Origin: Taxillus chinensis | Taxonomy: Eukaryota; Streptophyta; Magnoliopsida; Santalales; Loranthaceae | Length of the DNA stretch: 64,000 bases | Assembly (NCBI GenBank): GCA_023512835.1 | Contig: CM042090.1 | Location: forward strand, 12,121,343 to 12,185,342 | Direction: 5' to 3' | In this document: piece after piece, positions 46,016-59,500 of the stretch | How positions within the stretch are numbered: the first letter of the stretch is position 1 | Layout of the letters: each line of letters starts with the position of its first letter | Notes under the pieces: generated by a model | The model's input: only the letters and a program-made list of their open reading frames with translations | Databases searched by the model: none | Told to the model about the DNA's origin: nothing | Made by a program: the position numbers and the translations under genes

Positions 46016-47857
46016 ATTAATAAACACCCAAAATTATACAACTAGCCTTCTGGGGTCCCGAACTCCAAATTAGACTCAACTATAGCCAAAATGCTCATAT
46101 TGATGAGTACAATACCAAAATGATATTTTCATTACTAAATAGAGACTATCTCATAAATCAACCCAAATACAAGTCTCTATATCCATATTGACACAGACCA
46201 ATTCATGGATCGATTTTTATTTTTTAAAAAATAATTTTTAAAAATTTATTACTTATTCTACTTATTATATTAGTACCTATAACCTAAATCTATTAATTTT
46301 AAAATTGAAGTTTAAAATATATATTTTTAAATATGATTTAAAATTAAAAATTTTAAAAATATTTATAAAAATTAACTTATAATATTTATTTTAAATAAAT
46401 AAATAAATCTGAATCAGTCCGCGGACCGGACTAGATAATTTCTAGTCCGTTAAAAGTGTGAGCCTAAACGGATCAGTCCATTTGGGCCTGCGGACCGAAC
46501 CGGACCGTTTTATACCCCTAGTTTTATATGTTGTTAGGTTAAAGGTAATCATGTTTGAGTTTGAAGGTGCTTTTGGTAATCTGGGTGAAGTTAAATGATG
46601 CAAATAATTGAATAAGGCAGTTGCAGTAGACACCCATCTATTTTTGCTACTTTTACATATTTAAACTATTTTTTATTTTTCTATATAAATATACACTATA
46701 ATGGATTTCCCTAATCACTTTATATATAATTAAAATAATATTTTATACTATTTTTTATTTAATAATTTTTTTATAATTTAATATGAAATAAAAGTAAAAG
46801 TTATGAGAAACGTGAAAGAAAGATAAGCGAGAAATTTTTTATATATAATTTAATAATTATATAAAAAAACAGTATTTTTCAATATATTATGAAACACTGC
46901 ATAAATCTTATAAAAAAAAAATTTACTCTGAAGAAAACAAATAACTTCTGTGTAAGTTTCAATCAAAGGTTGTGTAACTGCACCACATCTTCGGTCTTAT
47001 CAGAACCATAACTATAATGTGGCAATACTGCCATGGCCTCATATGATTCGGCTACAATTTCGTCACACTGCAGGGTTGCAAAAAGTTTATCTATATATGA
47101 AACAAAGCATATGTATACCGCTTGACATCAAAATGTTGGTTTTGGTGATTTGATAAGAAGAAAAAAAGAAAAAAGTGAAGGGCAGGTGAAGGGACTATGG
47201 GCGGGATAACATGCCACTTATCTGTCGCCAGCATTGCCATTGGTCTCTCTCGTATAGGAAACAATTTATTGCATTAATGAATTTTTTTTATACGAGCAGT
47301 GTAAGAATTTACGCCACCGCACTGCAGGTTCAAAGAACGAAGCGATAGATAAGGGTGTGTAATAATGATAGTATTATTGGGCAACGAAAACTGCCACAAT
47401 ATATGCCTTTCACGCGAGCTGTGATTGTAATTCTGACCCACATATACCGACACCAATTCCGGCATTTCTGCTGCTCCTGCGATGTGAAAGCCTTCATCTG
47501 CATACATCTGCATGTCGGTGATGGGCCAGTGCCGGCTTGCTGGAGCCCGGACCCAAATGAAGGCTCGTATTCTACTTCTTTCATGCGTCTCGGCTTGACT
47601 GCTTATCTTGGGAGCGTGTTTAAAAAAAAAAAACTCATAAATTATGTCTAGTTGATATGATTATATATATATATATATATATATAGGACACCAGCCGAAC
47701 CAACTTAACAAAGTAAAGTGACGAACCGGGCACCGACCTCTGTACATATATATAACTTGTAAGTAAAATGTCTTTCTTAGTTTTAATTAACCAAAAAAGT
47801 AACAAGTTTTAAGCTTTTTAATAATCAGAATATTATTAATCAGTCATTAATAATATT
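46016..47857. other. Intergenic, no gene recognised
   Basis: 46410-46522 ends CGGACCGTTTTATACCCCTAG, with CGGACCGGAC/CGGACCGAAC repeats like hAT-like right ends elsewhere, but a left partner was not found. 47150-47620 is GC-richer with short ORFs on both strands lacking domains. A (TA)n run sits at about 47663-47686. Confidence 0.35.
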
Positions 47858-48030
47858 CTAGTGTGCGAAAGCATATACATAAGAATAACCAAAAGAATAA
47901 TAATCCTAGTGTGCGAAAGCATATACATAAGAATAACCAAAAGAGTAAAGTTTTATGTCTTTCGACAGAATATTAATAATCAGTCATAATCCTAGTGTGC
48001 GAAAGCATATACATAAGAATGCGAATACTA
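47858..48030 (+). repeat. Three copies of a ~39-bp unit
   Basis: CTAGTGTGCGAAAGCATATA and the following CATAAGAATAACC recur starting at 47858, 47906 and 47992, the last copy being shorter. Confidence 0.85.
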
Positions 48031-49736
48031 GACATTTAAAAAAAACAAAAAGAAAAAAGAAAAAAGAAAAAAGAAAAAAGGTATGAAATTAGCATTTTTC
48101 TATAGAATTGGAGGCACACAAATTCTATAGAATGGTAATAATCAACCATGATCCTAATGTACTAACTACTAAAGCATATCGTACGATTTTGAATACCAAA
48201 CATTTAAAAAAAGAAAAAGAAAAAGAAAAGAAGATGAGAATTTATATAGAACCAAAGGCACACAAATTTTATAATTTGTATAAATTAATTCAATATAAAT
48301 TTAAAATTTTTATATTTTTATTAAAACATAAGAATCATTAAAAAAATATCAAGACAAAACTAGTTTATCACATAATATATCATAATTATATAAAAGTTTT
48401 AGGTTAAATTATATATATCATGCCATAATTCAAATGTGTAAGCATCTTATTTGTGTCATAAAGAAATGTGATAACTAGCATCCTATCTGTATTTCATAAA
48501 ATCTATTTTTTGTAAGTTTAATATCATGTTATTTGATTGTTTGCAAAGAGAAATTATATTTTAAATAAAATTGTAACTTGTGAATTAACTTGCATTAGGG
48601 TGGCCATTCCTACCGCTTGAGGGCCTCAAATTTGGGGGGCCTTTAAAAAATGCAAAGCCGACCTTGACTTTAACTAGGACAAAGTCACTAAGGGACAAGG
48701 GGCCCATTTACTATATTTTCTTAGAGCTGCCCAAATCCTAATGTCGGCTCTAACTTGTACGTATTGTAATGTCGGCTCTAACTTGTTTTGTTATTTAGGT
48801 AAATTTTAGCTAAAAAAATTATTTTTATAAAATTTAACTAGTCAATTTTTATCACATTAAATAATAAACTCAATAACTTTTTGCTATTTTAAATAAAATA
48901 TAATTTTTCTTTTCCCTCCTTTTTCTTCTACTCACTTCTCCATCCACCTCCAAGCCTTCTCTTCTCCCCGAACACCTAAGGCCTCTCCCTTTCCACTAAG
49001 AACACCAATAGCTTCCCCCATCACCTCATCTATCAAGAGAGACTTGGGGCCTATTTGGCACCTAAGGTGAAGTTGGCAGTGATGCAGCAATAGAAGTCCT
49101 TGTGTGTGTGGTGGGTGAGGCAGATAAGGTTAAGTTGTCCAAAAAGCTTATTAGGGTGGTCGATGAGTAGGAAGGCAATGGGGTGGATGTTGGCAAAGAC
49201 CTTATGGGAGAGCTTGATATAGCGAAGGAAGAGGATAAAGTGGGCAAGGATGAAGTTAACGAAAAAGCCTGACGAGCCTTCTTTGGCGAGGGAAGCATGG
49301 TCATCCCAAAACATTGTGGTGCTTCAAACTAGAGAAATGACGTTGCCTAAGAAGGGCATGATGATACAAAGAGAAAAGATGTGAGAAGAATTGGTTAAAA
49401 ATAATAAACAATAATTTGACTAGTTATGTTTACTAAATTTGGCCAACCATTTGGCCGTTAGTTAAATTTATTGTAACAATAAAGAGTCCATTAATTGTGG
49501 GTTTTTTGCATCATTTAGCTAAAATTTAAATTTTGTTGAGTCAAATGTGAATGCTCTTAGCCACTTAAGTAGTTGTGAAATAAATATAAATTTTGGAGTT
49601 TAATAATCGTAAATTTCCAAATAATGTATTTTCTTATAAATTCCAAAGCCATCATCAAATTTAAGAAATCCATTATAATATATTTTATTCAGTGATTAAT
49701 ATTATATCACATTAGTTTTTTACTAATTTACTTATG
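48031..49736. other. Intergenic, no gene recognised
   Basis: 48597-48775 resembles a decayed copy of the CAGGGCTG-type hAT MITE (GGGCCTCAAATTTGG text and GAGCTGCCC). 48900-49320 is pyrimidine-rich then purine-rich with overlapping ORFs on the minus strand that look like composition effects. Confidence 0.4.
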
Positions 49737-50040
49737 CCTGGAGTCATAAATGAACCGAACAAAGTTGAGAAGTTATGTATTCTAACTTGTTTGATATTAT
49801 TTATTAATTAACTGAGTTAAACACAAACATTAAATTATGATGTTTAGGAACAGTTTATGAACATTCATGAACAAGTATTTACGGACTAGTTTATAAACAA
49901 ACAATTCGTAGACATTTATTCGCGAACGATTGATATATTTAAATGTCTTAATCAGTAGGCTACATTATTGTTGTTTAATATATATTTAAAAATTACTACA
50001 TGTACATAATAGGAATATAATATTATTAATTAATTAATTA
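49737..50040 (-). mobile_element. Truncated palindrome-rich hAT-like element, fourth copy
   Basis: It begins GGAGTCATAAATGAACCGAAC and carries TTTATGAACATTCATGAACAAG palindromes, aligning with the left half of 39243-39882. The right half is missing. Copy B of the micro-ORF unit follows directly. Confidence 0.65.
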
Positions 50041-50453
50041 TATTTTTTATATTATCTCATTTTGATCGGGCCAAATGCACGCCTACTGATCAATTTTCCA
50101 AACAACTTTTCCACCCAAATAACCATTCAACAACTATAATACTATTCCAATAATCACTTTTCTATTTTTTCTAATGACTATATTCTCCATCAACAGTTAT
50201 ATTATCCTCCTACAAATACACCCTCAGTTCTCCTCATTCACTCACACCATTCGTAGACATGTGAAAATCTTGCTCACTTTGATGGTGATGTCTTCTACCA
50301 TCATGTGTTTTATCCACATTTTCATTCTTTTTTATTATGATTTATCCTTTGTACCTTATTTACTATGACTATATAATGCTTTCATGATGTAATATCTTCG
50401 CTACGGAATCCTAAATAAACTACATATTGCATATTGCATGTTATATTCTATGT

Positions 50454-50493
<40 letters not shown>

Positions 50494-50620
50494 AAAAAAT
50501 AGCATGTCATGGTCAACGAGACCTTGCCCAATAGCCAATGGCAAAAAAGAAAAAAATACAAATAAAAAATGGCAGTTGCGGTTGACAACGCTGATCTTCC
50601 TTGTTTTCACCTCCTTTCGT
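50041..50620 (+). other. Duplicated micro-ORF unit, copy B
   Basis: Paralogue of 39950-40530. Shared text includes GGGCCAAAT, the CAACAGTTATATTATC stretch and TTCACTCACAC. The TATA box is altered (TACAAATACACCC near 50213). The hydrophobic frame continues to the stop at 50368 without an equivalent leading ATG. CTAAATAAAC near 50411 gives an AATAAA. Likely a decayed copy. Confidence 0.45.
50455..50491 (+). repeat. (GT)n microsatellite
   Basis: About 17 GT units. Confidence 0.9.
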
Positions 50621-50639
50621 AAGGCGCGGCCAACCGTAA

Positions 50640-51979
50640 CTTAACAAGTCCATTAAATCCGTGCATTATTATGAAGTCGTGCATGGTATTATATATGTGT
50701 ATTTTGATAATTATCAAGATATATAGATAAATTTAATTTAATTTGATTTAGTAGTAAAAATAACATGTTCATTGATACCATTCCAATAGCAAGGTCAAAT
50801 AAGAATTATGATATTGTTAGTTTAATAATGAAAATAGTGCTTGGGTTTGACATTATAGTTTAATAATATGAAGTATTACTTAAAGCTTGATATTATTAAT
50901 TTATCATCTAAAATATTGTCGGAGGCTTGACATTAATAGTTTGATATTAGAAACATTGTTTGTGGCTTGATATTTATAGTCTGACACTAGAAATATTATT
51001 TGTATTTAAATATTACTTGTACGTAGCTTAATATTACTCAATTGATATTTAAGGTGTTAGATGTTTGATGAATATTTATATATATATGTATATCTATATA
51101 TATTATTTGTGGTTATCGCCGGATTGATGAATTAAATATTTTGTAAGGCTGTTGTATTGAATTTTGACTGTTAGAATATTCTATTTATTGATTATATGTG
51201 GAATTGGTGGTGGAGTTGGTTGGGTTAACCGCAGGTCCCACATAGGGCTGGCAAGAGGCCGCAGGTCCCCTATGTGGTTGGTTAACTGAGGTCCCATATG
51301 TGGCAGGTTGTCATTAGAGACACCACAAGTCCCACATATGACTATCTGGTAGTAACTGGATTCTTGGAGTTTGTAGCGGGGATCCTGTGAATGGTTAGAT
51401 TGCTGGTGCAAACCTTTGATGGATGAAATGTAATGGGTGTGATGTTATATTTGTGATTGAATGTGAGCTTATTGTGATAGAATAGGACACTATACTAACA
51501 CAAGCATACACTGATCATGTAGATTTAGGATTTCATGTTATAGGATGGTGAGGAGATGGAGATCACCTACTGGGCACTTGTATTCACCCCTACTTTGTTG
51601 ACATGTTTCAGGTATCGACTCATTCGCTAGAGGCTGGTCTGAAGTTGATTGCTATTCATTTCACATTTTGTAATAACTTAGTTTATGGATTTTATAAAAC
51701 ATGATTGATTTTATTATTTGAATATCCGGACGAGGGTCCGTGGAAGTTGTATTGGAATTATAGCATGACTCTGTTATTAATAAATTATTTTCCTTAACTT
51801 CATAGCATGTGGGAATATACAGGAATACCCCCTGATGTATGAATGTACAGGTTTATCTCGGACAGCACCCGATGTGTAGTCCATATCGGTGCTAGTCACC
51901 AACCCCTAGACCCTTCGGGTGCGGGCATGGGAAAGTCACACTCTTAGTTCCGGTCCTTCCGGGATTTGGGGGCGTGACA
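50640..51979 (+). mobile_element. Probable Ty3/gypsy LTR (solo or fragment)
   Basis: The right part (51530-51979) has the look of Ty3/gypsy chromovirus LTRs: GGATGGTGAGGAGATGGAGA, a 3' section with GACCCTTCGGG, and the terminal GGGGGCGTGACA. The same GCGTGACA ending closes the LTR in the lipase intron. The left boundary is uncertain. 51228-51345 contains four partial repeats of an AGGTCCCACATATG-like unit. 50790-51060 has alternating TTGATATT/TAATA phrases. Confidence 0.5.
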
Positions 51980-52890
51980 TATTTGTTGTCACATGATATT
52001 CTCTATTGAAAACGAAGTCAAATAGTTACAGTATAATATAACATAAACAACAAGAAGAGCGGGCACAAAAATACCAAAAAGGAGTCTAAATCTGAAATAC
52101 CCTTATCCCTACTTTAGAAATGCATGCAGTAGAATAAAACTTTTATTGGTGAATTATAGCGTAAAATAAAAATATAAACCTTCAATTTAATAACCTTTAT
52201 GATGTAGTTATTTAAATTTTTTATTGTTTGAATTTCATAGTATAAAAGCTTTTTGTTAATGTCTGTTTTAAAAGGTCTTCAAAAAAACTATTTAATCTCT
52301 TAGCTCATTTTTTAAAACCCACAAATTTAAAACTTTTAAAATAAAAACCTAAGCACTTTTTAATAAAAAAATAAAAACTTTGCTAAAATAAAAAAAACAG
52401 AACTTAAAAAACAAAATAAAACAAATAAAAAGCCCATAAACTTCAAAAACCAAGAAAAACCTAATTAACACTTTAAAAACCAAATAAAAATTTTAAACTT
52501 ATAAATTTTAACAAAATAAAATAAAAGCTTAACAACAAAAATAAAAATTTCAAAACAAACGAAGTTTAAAAAACAAAAAAAACTTTCAAACCTTAAAAAC
52601 AAAAAATACACAAAACCTTAGAACCAAAAAAGAAATGAAAAACTTTTAAAAAGCTCAACAAAAAAATTGAAAACCTACAAAAATAAAATTAAAACTAAAA
52701 AACTGCAAAATCAAAGAAACAAACAGACAAAAATGTAGTTTTCCCTTTAAAAAAATAGTCTGAGTAACCGATGATTGGATAATTAATATTTAATCTTACT
52801 TGTTTAAACTAAAATACAAATAATTGTAGTAATTATTTTTCTTTATTTTTCAAAGCATGGTAAATTAAGCTCGTAACAAAAATGACTCTA
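51980..52890. other. A-rich spacer
   Basis: 52270-52730 is strongly A-rich on the plus strand (AAAATAAAA, AAAACTTT words). No gene. Confidence 0.5.
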
Positions 52891-52898
52891 AAACTACT

Positions 52899-53160
52899 CA
52901 GGGCTGTTCTTATCCTTTTGCAAGGTAAAGTGGTTGCTTGAGGCCCTAAATTTTGGGAAACTTTTAATCTGGCCTTTCACTCTTTACCTCTCTCGTCTCC
53001 ACTATAGCCTCAGGGCACTACTGTACTAGAATAGTCCCTCTCGTCTCTCTCACTCTCAGACTCTCACAAGTCTTTATTTTAACTCTTTCTTTATAATTAC
53101 TTGGGAACGATTACCCCCCTAGATTTTGCTTAAGGCCACTAAAATCCAGAGCCAGCCCTG
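52899..53160. mobile_element. hAT-type MITE, 262 bp
   Basis: Inverted ends CAGGGCTGTTC and CAGGGCTGGCTC. Flanked by a perfect 8-bp duplication AAACTACT at 52891-52898 and 53161-53168. Non-coding. A decayed relative may lie at 48597-48775. Confidence 0.88.
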
Positions 53161-53168
53161 AAACTACT

Positions 53169-54473
53169 AATGTCTCCCTAGGGTTCAAGCGAACTTGGAT
53201 GACATCGGATAATAACATATATAATAAATACTCATGAACATTATTTATTCACAGTTGTACTTACATTCTAAATAATTATATACTTAAATGATATAATTTA
53301 CTTAAATAATTCAATTAATTTATTTATTTACGTACGTTCTAACTGTCGAGCCTTCATTAGGCATTGGTTGTTTTCCTAATACCTTTTAAATGACACCGCC
53401 AAATTTCCGAAAGTAAAAAAAAAAAAGCCTGTCCCCCGACATTGCCTACAAAAATTATGTAGAGGCCAAAACAAAAACACAATAATAAGTGTGACTCTGT
53501 CGGTCCACACGTGTTATTGGGTACAAAAACCGGCTTGCATTCCATAAAAATTAAAAAACAGACCCTACGTTTTCTTTTTCTAAAATCCTTTTGATTATAA
53601 ACTCGAATCAGGGTCAATCAAATCATAATTTAAAAATAATAGTACACTAACTAAAATATGAATTTAATAAATGGCACCAAACATACACGCCGTCGCCGTA
53701 TCAATATAGAATACAACATCCAACCTTAATTATTAACACTTTTACGAAATGGAGTATTCGTCTTCCTTGCCGAACGGCTGATGGGAGCCGACTAAATAGC
53801 GTCAATTATTGAGTTAAGTAAAAAAATAACAACACTTATTATTACGGGATTAAATTATTGCTTCTTTATAAAATAAAAAATAAAAAATAAAAATAAATAA
53901 AAGGTAAAATGTATTACTGATTTGAAGATTCGAAGTTTCCCCAATCAAGGCGAGTCCCAATTCATTGCAAACACCAGATTCGAGGTGGTCGTTGAAATCC
54001 CCACATCCACGCGCCACCCAACTCCACCACCAAAAGGCGTGCGTGTACCCAGCTGCTTTTATCACGGTAATTGCAGAACAAAGTCGTACGTAAGTTGACC
54101 TGTTACTAACGGCGCATGGGTCGGTCCCACCGCCTATGATGCATCATCGCCATCATCATGTTTCGTTAACCATTTCGAACGGGCCCACGGTTCACAGAAT
54201 CACAGTTTAACTCAGTTCGGTAAAAGAAAAGTAAAAAGTGAAAATACGAAAAGGCAACACTCTGAGTTACGGGTCAACGCAGCAGCAAGCTGACATTTGA
54301 TGTTAGATGTCACCGCCCGTGGTATTTAGGGGCATTTTTCAGGTGACGCGACCGAGATAATATATGTGTTGGTGCAAAATCATAGCTGACGCAGATAATT
54401 TGTGCGGGAGGTCGATGAAAGTTCAGACTTGATCCCATTAAATTATAAATTTGAAGATGAAATTTGATTATCT
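53169..54473. other. Intergenic, no gene recognised
   Basis: Mixed composition with short ORFs lacking domains. No transposon ends seen. Confidence 0.4.
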
Positions 54474-54700
54474 CTACATAAATTGATCAAGAACTAAAAT
54501 TGTTTTACTAATGAACTCAAAGCAGAGTAAAACTAGCTTATGTGTATTCCGATAGTTAAATTTTCTTTGAGCATCTATCAAGGTGATCAAATGTGGCACG
54601 GATGAAAACCCTAACCTTGTAACATAGAACACATGACCGCCACCATTACTAAATTCAAGCTCCATCTTTGCCCTTGTGATATCAGACATCTTGTGTAAAA
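54474..54700 (-). pseudogene. Exon-like fragment, perhaps of an ACT-domain-repeat (ACR) gene
   Basis: On the minus strand, an AG acceptor-like ACAAG precedes MSDITRAKMELEFSNGGG and HVFYVTR. A consensus-like donor (ACAAG then GTTAGG) follows, giving a 75-nt open stretch bounded by splice-like sites. The wording VTRAE...VFYVTD is typical of plant ACR proteins, so this could be a shifted or decayed exon of that family. The match is from memory and short, and no partner exons were found nearby. Confidence 0.22.
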
Positions 54701-55680
54701 TCGAGATGGAGGGAAGTAATTATGTAAATGAGTTAATACTGACTTTTTTTATTTTTTTATTTATTACAACCAGTTAAAAGTTTTTTATATTAATGAATAC
54801 ATAATTTTTGTTAGAAAAATAAAAAGTAAATAGTAAATTTATAAAATTAGGAAATTACTGTACATACCTTATCCCAAATCTAATCGAAGGATGTTCACAG
54901 CCTATAAATTAATTAACACACTCATCTTAGATAATTAATTTGTAAATAATAATTTAATTTTATAGAAAAATTACACTAAGACTCTTTGTGATTAACCCCC
55001 CCCCCCTTTTCTTTTCTCTTAAGGGTTTACATTTGGGAACACCCACGATTTTCCTCATCAAATAATTAAGTAACACCACATGCAATTCATGATAAAAAAT
55101 ATTAATTTTGATCGATTTTGAATGCATTTGATGATCGAGTGTGAAAATCATAAACAACAAAATGGAGGTAGAAGATAACGAAAAAGCTCTAAACATTCTT
55201 GGAGAATAATCTCCAAATCTTGAAATTCCGAGATTCCTTACTTCGGTTCAAGTTGAAATTTCAACTCGAATAGTTATTTAATAATAATAATAATTGATAG
55301 TTTAATATGTACGTATAAATATTTTTATTATTTTAAAATACATATGAGATAAGAGTTCCAATTTCAATCTCACATTGGGCTCTTTAATTAAATCTCAGAA
55401 TCATGAAAGAGGACTTAGTAGAGTCGTAAAATTCGTATTATGGGGGAGTAATTTGGGGGGTCATATGTTAGATAACATGTACTTAAAAAACGACATATGG
55501 GATGAATGTTTAAAATCCAATGGGGAGCCATGGCCACCCCAAATTATAGCTAGTTCTGCCCCCAGGAGAGAGATAGGTGATATTTGGATTGGTGTGCGAG
55601 AGAGAGACGATGGGAGATATTTAGTTAGTTATATTGATCAGTTAAATTTGATTAAAATAGATAAACTTTAACTTCATTAA
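54701..55680. other. AT-rich intergenic
   Basis: A poly-C run (about 10 C) occurs at 54998-55008. An ORF of 98 codons at 55375-55671 has no recognisable domain and no promoter; not called. Confidence 0.4.
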
Positions 55681-55952
55681 GAGCATCTATAGTCTTTATC
55701 TGCAAAAATTACAAGCTAAAATAATATTTAGCAAGTTAAATATTACTTAACACAAAACCAAAAATCTGACAAGGGAAACCATGGCAAGAAACAACCAAAC
55801 GAGAATAAATATTATATAATATAAATAATAAATAATTATTCTTCACATAAAAAAACTATATTATTATTCAAATGTGAAGAGAAAAACAAAAAATTATATT
55901 GAATCAATGTTTTGAGTTTGTATGCAAATAAAAAGCCTTTTAAAAGATGTTC
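55681..55952. mobile_element. Tourist/Harbinger-like MITE
   Basis: Starts GAGCATCTATAGTC after TAA and ends AAAGATGTTC before TTA. Interior AT-rich. Ends match the GAGCATC-type family seen at 7758 and 10053. The target duplication is imperfect. Confidence 0.6.
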
Positions 55953-55984
55953 TTATTACCTTGGTATGATTTCATTTCATGCCA

Positions 55985-56190
55985 AAAGTTTTCAAATTTA
56001 CATGGGCTAAAATCTTATTTGTCGCTGGCGTGAGATGGTTATAATTTTGTTTTAAAAAGGGGAAACGCATGCCAAAAATTGCACTGCTTGCGTAACGGCC
56101 CTTTCACTGCTTGCGAAAAAATTCCAAATTTACATGGGCCAATACGTGGGGAAATCTTATTTGTCGTTCAATGGCGTGTGATGGCCTATT
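55985..56190 (+). repeat. Imperfect local duplication
   Basis: CAAATTTACATGGGC followed by AATCTTATTTGTCG occurs at about 55994 and again at about 56129. CACTGCTTGCG is also doubled between them (56083, 56106). Confidence 0.7.
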
Positions 56191-56456
56191 GGCCTAAGGA
56201 CCATGGGAGTTGGTTATGAAAAATAAAAATATTTAAAAAAATAATAATAGGAAGCACGGGTCCCCAAAAACGATGGCTTATGTTGTTTCCGCAGACATAC
56301 GCGACGGTTCAATGTTCCGTCCTAAATCTCTAATGTGATGAACGTGGCAGCACGTGAGTGCCAAAGCAACGAAGCAGACCAAAAACGTGATCTCTCTGCT
56401 TCCCAGCATACCATGCAAAGGCCAATCTTTCATTGTCTTCCTTTCCTTTATATCCC

Positions 56457-56477
56457 CACTCTCTCTCTCTCTCTCTC

Positions 56478-56531
<54 letters not shown>
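56457..56531 (+). repeat. (CT)n microsatellite
   Basis: Roughly 74 bp of CT repeats with one CA interruption. ORFs across it on both strands are artefacts. Confidence 0.95.
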
Positions 56532-56534
<3 letters not shown>

Positions 56535-59500
56535 TACATATATAAATAAAAATATAATGTATGGGTGATGAATTATTTGTGTTATTTATTTTTGATGGTT
56601 AGAGTACAAATTTTATTTTTATATTTAATTGACCCGCGAAAGGGATAGGGAGTGATGACTGATGTTGCAGAGAAATATCCTCCTAAATGATTGCTAATAA
56701 TACGTATAAGAAGAACGGAAGGATTTAAAATACTCGATATATGTAGTAAGGTTAAAGCATGGAGTTTCTAGCTAGAAACCATCCTAAGATTCGATTGTAG
56801 CCGGCCAAAATCATTATAGCATTCTATTTTTATAATAAATCTCGGTTCTGCCTACTTAATTGATAAACATTCGTTAGGGGAAAGGCTTCACTTAATTTAC
56901 CCTATCTAATGAACAATTTGTCTAGTCTTCATTTTAACTATACAAACGAAGCATTCAAAATAATAATAATAATAATATTTGTAGAGTATAGAATTGTTTT
57001 CCTCATTTGCTTGACATATATGGTAATTAACGAACACCTTTGTGGTCCTTGCCCGGATATTTATGCTTTGTGTCGGTATAACTTACATATTAATCAATAA
57101 AACATAGTTTTAAAATGGAATTTAAGTATTTAATTAAAATGAGGTCAGATCCAAGACACTTAAACTAGAATGGAATTAGAGTAACACAATAAAACACATA
57201 CCATACCTTGCTATATCCTTACATTAACACGATCTGTTCTTTGTCTACGTACTCAACCCCATTTATGATATAATATATAGTATCAAGTCTATATATAGTT
57301 TGTCTCGTCAAGGTAATTAAGATTTTTTGCAAATTGCACAGCCAAAAAAAAAGGCTATTAATTACTATGTAAAATATAGGGGGCACGCTCTCGAGTCACA
57401 TAGCCTCTTGTACGTACAGCCATATTGCAAGCAAGTTCCTAACAAGTTTGGCAATTCGTTATTTCAATTCCAATTGCTTGAAAAATATATCACAAATTTA
57501 ACAGAAATACATTTGGGATTTTTAAAAAATAATAACATTCAATTGTCCAAGGTTCAACCAAATCAAAGAAATAGTAATATTGGAATTTTTTAAAAAGAAG
57601 CGTTTTATTATTAAAAAAAAACCGGGTAAAAGGGGGGAGGGGTGTGAATTCAATTAATTTATTACTAATGATGAAATGATTAATCGTGTATTTATTATAT
57701 CTGATTGTAATTAAGAAGTTATAATACGTAAAACACATACGCGGGCGTAGGGTTATCTTTTTTATAAAACGGCGTCACGCGGTTGATCGCATCTGCATCA
57801 TCACTGTTGATACGCGCCGCTAAATAAATAAATAAATATATTTGGTGGCGGGAACGTGAAGCGCGGGGCTCATAGAAACCGTTGGCGTAACAGCAACGCG
57901 TGTTTGTTCAAAATGCGAAATATATTTTTTGGTGTGTGTTTGTGTATTTTGGGAATGAAAGTTTAAGGATTTAGGAAACAACAAGTCAAATTAGTAACGT
58001 GGGCGACTGTCACTGATAGGACCTGTCAACCTTGTATTCATATATTGCTCAAATTGAGTGTGTTCAAATATGGAAATTTTAATTTGACTTCTTTTTAAAA
58101 ATAAAATAAAATTGGGCTGGTATACAAAAGGCTACCATTTTAGTTACAGAATTCCATGGCCTTTTTTGTTCTTAAAACAATGACAGACAGTGGATTCCCA
58201 CTACTCTATTCATTGGCTATCTAGCAACAACTAACATCCAAATAAGAGACAGAAAGTAATAACACGAGAGAGGTGGTGTACCGCATGCAATGAGCTGCAT
58301 AACAAAATTATAGTGAATTATTCTTACAAGTGTTGAATACAAAATTTCACAATTTCAATAACTTTTGACGATTCACAACTTCCAATTCCAAAACGTTTAG
58401 AAAAGTACAAAAACACACACGTACCCCACGATGGCTTTTTTTTTTTTTAAATAAATTGAGAACATCACTAAGTAAGGGAAAAAAAAGTACTTTTATCATT
58501 TTATCCGTTTTGGTAAACAAATTTTTTATTTTACCAAGCGTTTGACAGTCGAAGTTCTACCAAATCCGACAATAATATTATACAAATACAAAAACATGAT
58601 GTACAAAAATAGAATTTAAATACACTACTCGCACGCCGCCGTTCATTTATTTTAAAAAACAAATGAACAGTAGTTCATCAAGATATCAAGAAAAAAAATT
58701 ACCATTGGAGTGATGGATCCTTTTTACTTTCGATTTACTTTTACTTCAGCCTTCATCCTGTTAGATTCGAAGGATATAAAGATATATGATAACACAGCCA
58801 TCAGCTCAAATATATGTTTAAAATGTCACCATATTATGTCATTAAAGTACCAAGATCTATATAGTAAAGCATGTTTATTTAAATTTTCATATGCATTAAA
58901 TTCAAGTTAGGACATAGGCCATGGGTATATAACGTAACAATTTATGGCTAATGATGAAATTATTTTCCATATATATAATTAAAATTAAAGAAGGTAAATA
59001 TAAACAATAAATAATTTTAATCAGGAGATTCACAGACTAACGTGGTATAATATTAATTTTATTTTATTTTAATTATTACGCTATATATATCAGTCCAATT
59101 GTAAATCTCTGATGTAAAATAAAGTATGGTTCAAATAATATTATGCTTTTTTAAAAAATTACTTTTAATTGTAATTGTATTTTTTTTTTTTTTGCTTTCA
59201 TGGCCATTTTAGTGAGAAATAATTTCAAGCATACGAAGAGAGTATTCCATGCTTATCCTGCGAATTCCGTATGCTACCAATATATATATATATATATATC
59301 CTACTTCCACGAACTTTACATAGGGAACCAAACACGATATACAAGTCTCATGAAATAAAAGGAAGGCCGCCGCACTGCTGGCTTTTCCTGGTTCAAAATG
59401 GCATTAATTAAAACGGGGGGGCGGCGCCGGCGAGTCGAATATTACTGGTTGCGGGAACGTGAAGCGCCGGGTTTCCTGAATCGTTCGCGTAAAACCCACG

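Noticed and set aside
46410..46522. Right end of a CGGACCG-rich hAT-like element
   Set aside because: No left terminus or target duplication could be found.
49051..49314. Minus-strand ORFs of 80-87 aa in a pyrimidine-rich block
   Set aside because: Ser/Thr/Pro-rich translation follows base composition; no homology recognised.
55375..55671. 98-codon ORF
   Set aside because: No promoter, splice partner or domain; the only apparent start is not in a convincing context.
56330..56568. ORFs of RERERE / LSLSLS across a CT tract
   Set aside because: Microsatellite translation artefacts.
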